Part shown: piece by piece, positions 62,397-64,000 of the stretch
Layout: every line of letters begins with the position of its first letter
Numbering within the stretch: the first letter of the stretch is position 1
DNA from: Mycobacterium sp. URHB0044
GTDB taxonomy: Bacteria > Actinomycetota > Actinomycetes > Mycobacteriales > Mycobacteriaceae
DNA: 64,000 bases
Reading direction: 5' to 3'
Assembly: GCF_000620625.1 (NCBI RefSeq)
Contig: NZ_JIAW01000010.1
Span: 186,001-250,000, forward strand
The notes under the pieces: model-generated
What the model was told of the DNA's origin: nothing
What the model saw: only the letters and a program-made list of their open reading frames with translations
Database searches by the model: none
Position numbers and translations under genes: made by a program

Positions 62397-64000
62397 CAGA
62401 CCCTCACCACCAGAATCGCAGCGATCAGTAGCGCGGCGCCACCGAGCATCGACAGTGCGTAGGAGCGGGCGAACCCGGTCTGCCACTGCCGCAACCGTTC
62501 CGACGTCCCGGAGATCAGCGTGGCCAGCCCTCGCGACACCCCGTCGACGGCGTCGTCGTCGATCTCGACCAGCCCGGCGGTGATCAGCTGACCTGGCCGC
62601 ATCAGTACGTCCTCGTTGAACGCATCACCGTAGAGGTCGTTGCGGGCGGCCACGGTGAGCGCCGACGCTTCTGGCGCGGTCTCGGGTATGGCACGGGTCG
62701 CGTACATCCGGTAGGCGATGCCGACGCCGACCGCGACGACGGCCAGCACGATCACCGTCATCACCCACGCCGGTACCGAGTGTTCGGCTTCGTGGCTTCC
62801 GACGACGGGCTCCAGCCAGTGTTGGAGGGTGCCGCCGATGGCCAGTAGGCCACCCGCGCCCACCGATCCGACGGCCAGCACGATCATCGGCCACGTCATG
62901 ATGCCCGGCGACTCGTGCGGATGTGGTTCTGCTCCGCTCGTCCCGTCATGCCAACGCTTTTCACCAAAGAACGTCATCAGCATCACCCGCGTCATGTAGA
63001 AGGCGGTGATGCCCGCACCCAGCAGCGCCGCGCCGCCAAGCACCATGCCGCTCGTTCCGCCCGTGGCGAAGGCGGTTTCGATGATGGCGTCCTTGGAGAA
63101 GAAGCCGGCGAACGGCGGCACGCCGATGATGGCCAGGTAGCCGAGCCCGAACGTCACGAACGTGATGGGCATGTACTTTCGCAACCCGCCGTAACGGCGC
63201 ATGTCGGTCTCGTCGTTCATGCCGTGCATCACCGAACCGGCGCCGAGGAACAGACCGGCCTTGAAGAATCCGTGGGTGAGCAGGTGCATGATCGCGATGG
63301 CGTAGCCCGCGGGACCGAGCCCGGCCGCGAGCACCATGTAGCCGATCTGGCTCATCGTGGAGGCGGCCAGCGCCTTCTTGATGTCGTCCTTGGCGCAGCC
63401 GATCACCGCGCCGAACAACAACGTGACGGCACCGACGATGACGACGCCAAGCCGTGCGTGGGGGGCAAGGTCGAACACCGGCCCGGACCGGACGATCAGG
63501 TACACGCCCGCGGTCACCATGGTCGCGGCGTGGATGAGTGCCGACACCGGGGTGGGGCCCTCCATGGCGTCGCCGAGCCAGGATTGCAGCGGAACCTGCG
63601 CGGACTTGCCGCACGCGGCGAGCAGCAGCAGCAGACCGATTGCGGTCAGTGCGCCTTGCGACATCTGGCCGGCGGCGCCGAATACGCCTGCGTAGGAGAC
63701 GGTGCCGGCTTCGGCGAACATCACCATCAACGCCAGGGCAAGGCCGATGTCGCCGACCCGGTTGACGACGAACGCCTTCTTCGCCGCCGTCGCCGCCGAC
63801 GGCTTGTGCGACCAGAAGCCGATCAGCAGGTACGACGCCAGGCCGACGCCCTCCCAGCCGACGTAGAGGCCGAGGAAGTTGTCGGCCAGCACCAGCAGCA
63901 GCATCGCGGCGACGAACAGGTTCAGGTAGCCGAAGAAACGTCTCCTGTCCGGGTCGTCGGCCATGTAGCCGATCGAGTAAAGGTGGATCAGCGACCCGAC
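62393..64000 (-). CDS. nuoL: NADH-quinone oxidoreductase subunit L (N-terminus beyond window)
   Basis: The last 536 residues are visible; the reading frame is open to the window end ([24 protein letters not shown] at the edge), so about 90-100 N-terminal residues are missing. Channel core: [74 protein letters not shown] and [18 protein letters not shown]. The long amphipathic helix region near the C-terminus is present. It is translationally coupled to nuoM. Confidence 0.95.
   Translation of the reverse strand, partial: VGSLIHLYSIGYMADDPDRRRFFGYLNLFVAAMLLLVLADNFLGLYVGWEGVGLASYLLIGFWSHKPSAATAAKKAFVVNRVGDIGLALALMVMFAEAGTVSYAGVFGAAGQMSQGALTAIGLLLLLAACGKSAQVPLQSWLGDAMEGPTPVSALIHAATMVTAGVYLIVRSGPVFDLAPHARLGVVIVGAVTLLFGAVIGCAKDDIKKALAASTMSQIGYMVLAAGLGPAGYAIAIMHLLTHGFFKAGLFLGAGSVMHGMNDETDMRRYGGLRKYMPITFVTFGLGYLAIIGVPPFAGFFSKDAIIETAFATGGTSGMVLGGAALLGAGITAFYMTRVMLMTFFGEKRWHDGTSGAEPHPHESPGIMTWPMIVLAVGSVGAGGLLAIGGTLQHWLEPVVGSHEAEHSVPAWVMTVIVLAVVAVGVGIAYRMYATRAIPETAPEASALTVAARNDLYGDAFNEDVLMRPGQLITAGLVEIDDDAVDGVSRGLATLISGTSERLRQWQTGFARSYALSMLGGAALLIAAILVVRVW

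Noticed and set aside
58420-62462. Two long plus-strand frames opposite the enoyl-CoA hydratase, nuoN and nuoM
   Set aside because: Antisense shadows of confident genes in high-GC DNA; composition is Arg/Gln/His-rich with no ribosome site.

Overview
The window is GC-rich actinobacterial chromosome. Gene content and order identify a Mycobacterium, most likely a rapidly growing Mycolicibacterium-type species; the species cannot be named from the sequence. The left part follows the M. tuberculosis block Rv3201c-Rv3193c: adnB, a TrkA-type K+ channel, nudC, mrx1, uvrD2, whiB7, an ABC1 kinase, an E1-like cyclodehydratase, a DUF2342 metalloprotease, a PDZ-Lon protease and a UPF0182 protein. The right end follows Rv3171c-Rv3156: hpx, aofH, Rv3169, Rv3168, Rv3167c, then nuoN, nuoM and nuoL, with nuoL cut by the window edge. 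Between the two blocks lies accessory DNA (about 23.5-49 kb) rich in oxidoreductases and regulators.

Region 1 (0-23.3 kb) carries core genes plus two inserted modules. One is a HelR-type RNA polymerase-recycling ATPase with a near-perfect rifamycin-associated element (RAE) 100 bp upstream of its start. The other is a six-gene, tightly overlapping run: an organosulfur ABC importer, a DszA/NtaA-like flavin monooxygenase and an ABC-2 exporter. WhiB7, the master regulator of intrinsic antibiotic resistance, sits behind a leader of about 380 nt with a promoter, a 63-codon upstream ORF with a very strong Shine-Dalgarno, a hairpin over the uORF stop and a terminator-like attenuator.

Region 2 (23.3-24.2 kb) has an initiator tRNA-Met with its own promoter and terminator. 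A degenerate second copy of that terminator and a frameshifted remnant of an XRE-type antitoxin follow, which looks like the scar of an integrated element.

Region 3 (24.2-29.7 kb) holds a lipoprotein, two VOC proteins, a cutinase with a 33-bp repeat tail, and a MarR-headed operon of an LLM oxidoreductase, an F420:NADP-oxidoreductase-like protein and a split-barrel protein, probably F420-linked redox chemistry.

Region 4 (29.7-42.2 kb) is a catabolic island built around two paralogous P450s, two SDRs, two amidohydrolases, a PhyH-type dioxygenase, a VOC protein, an acyl-CoA ligase, an atypical crotonase, a limonene-epoxide-hydrolase-like protein and a TetR regulator. Substrate unknown; this is the best candidate for an undescribed pathway.

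Region 5 (42.2-64 kb) contains a PknK-like kinase/STAND ATPase without a LuxR domain, a long ICL2-type isocitrate lyase, a quinone oxidoreductase, a secreted GVD-repeat protein, the hpx/aofH pair, an LLM enzyme, an EthA/MymA-type Baeyer-Villiger monooxygenase, an AraC regulator, the Rv3169/Rv3168/Rv3167c divergon, an enoyl-CoA hydratase and the end of the nuo operon. No CRISPR array, rRNA or intact insertion sequence was seen. Comparisons with named M. tuberculosis genes are from memory of those families, not from a search.
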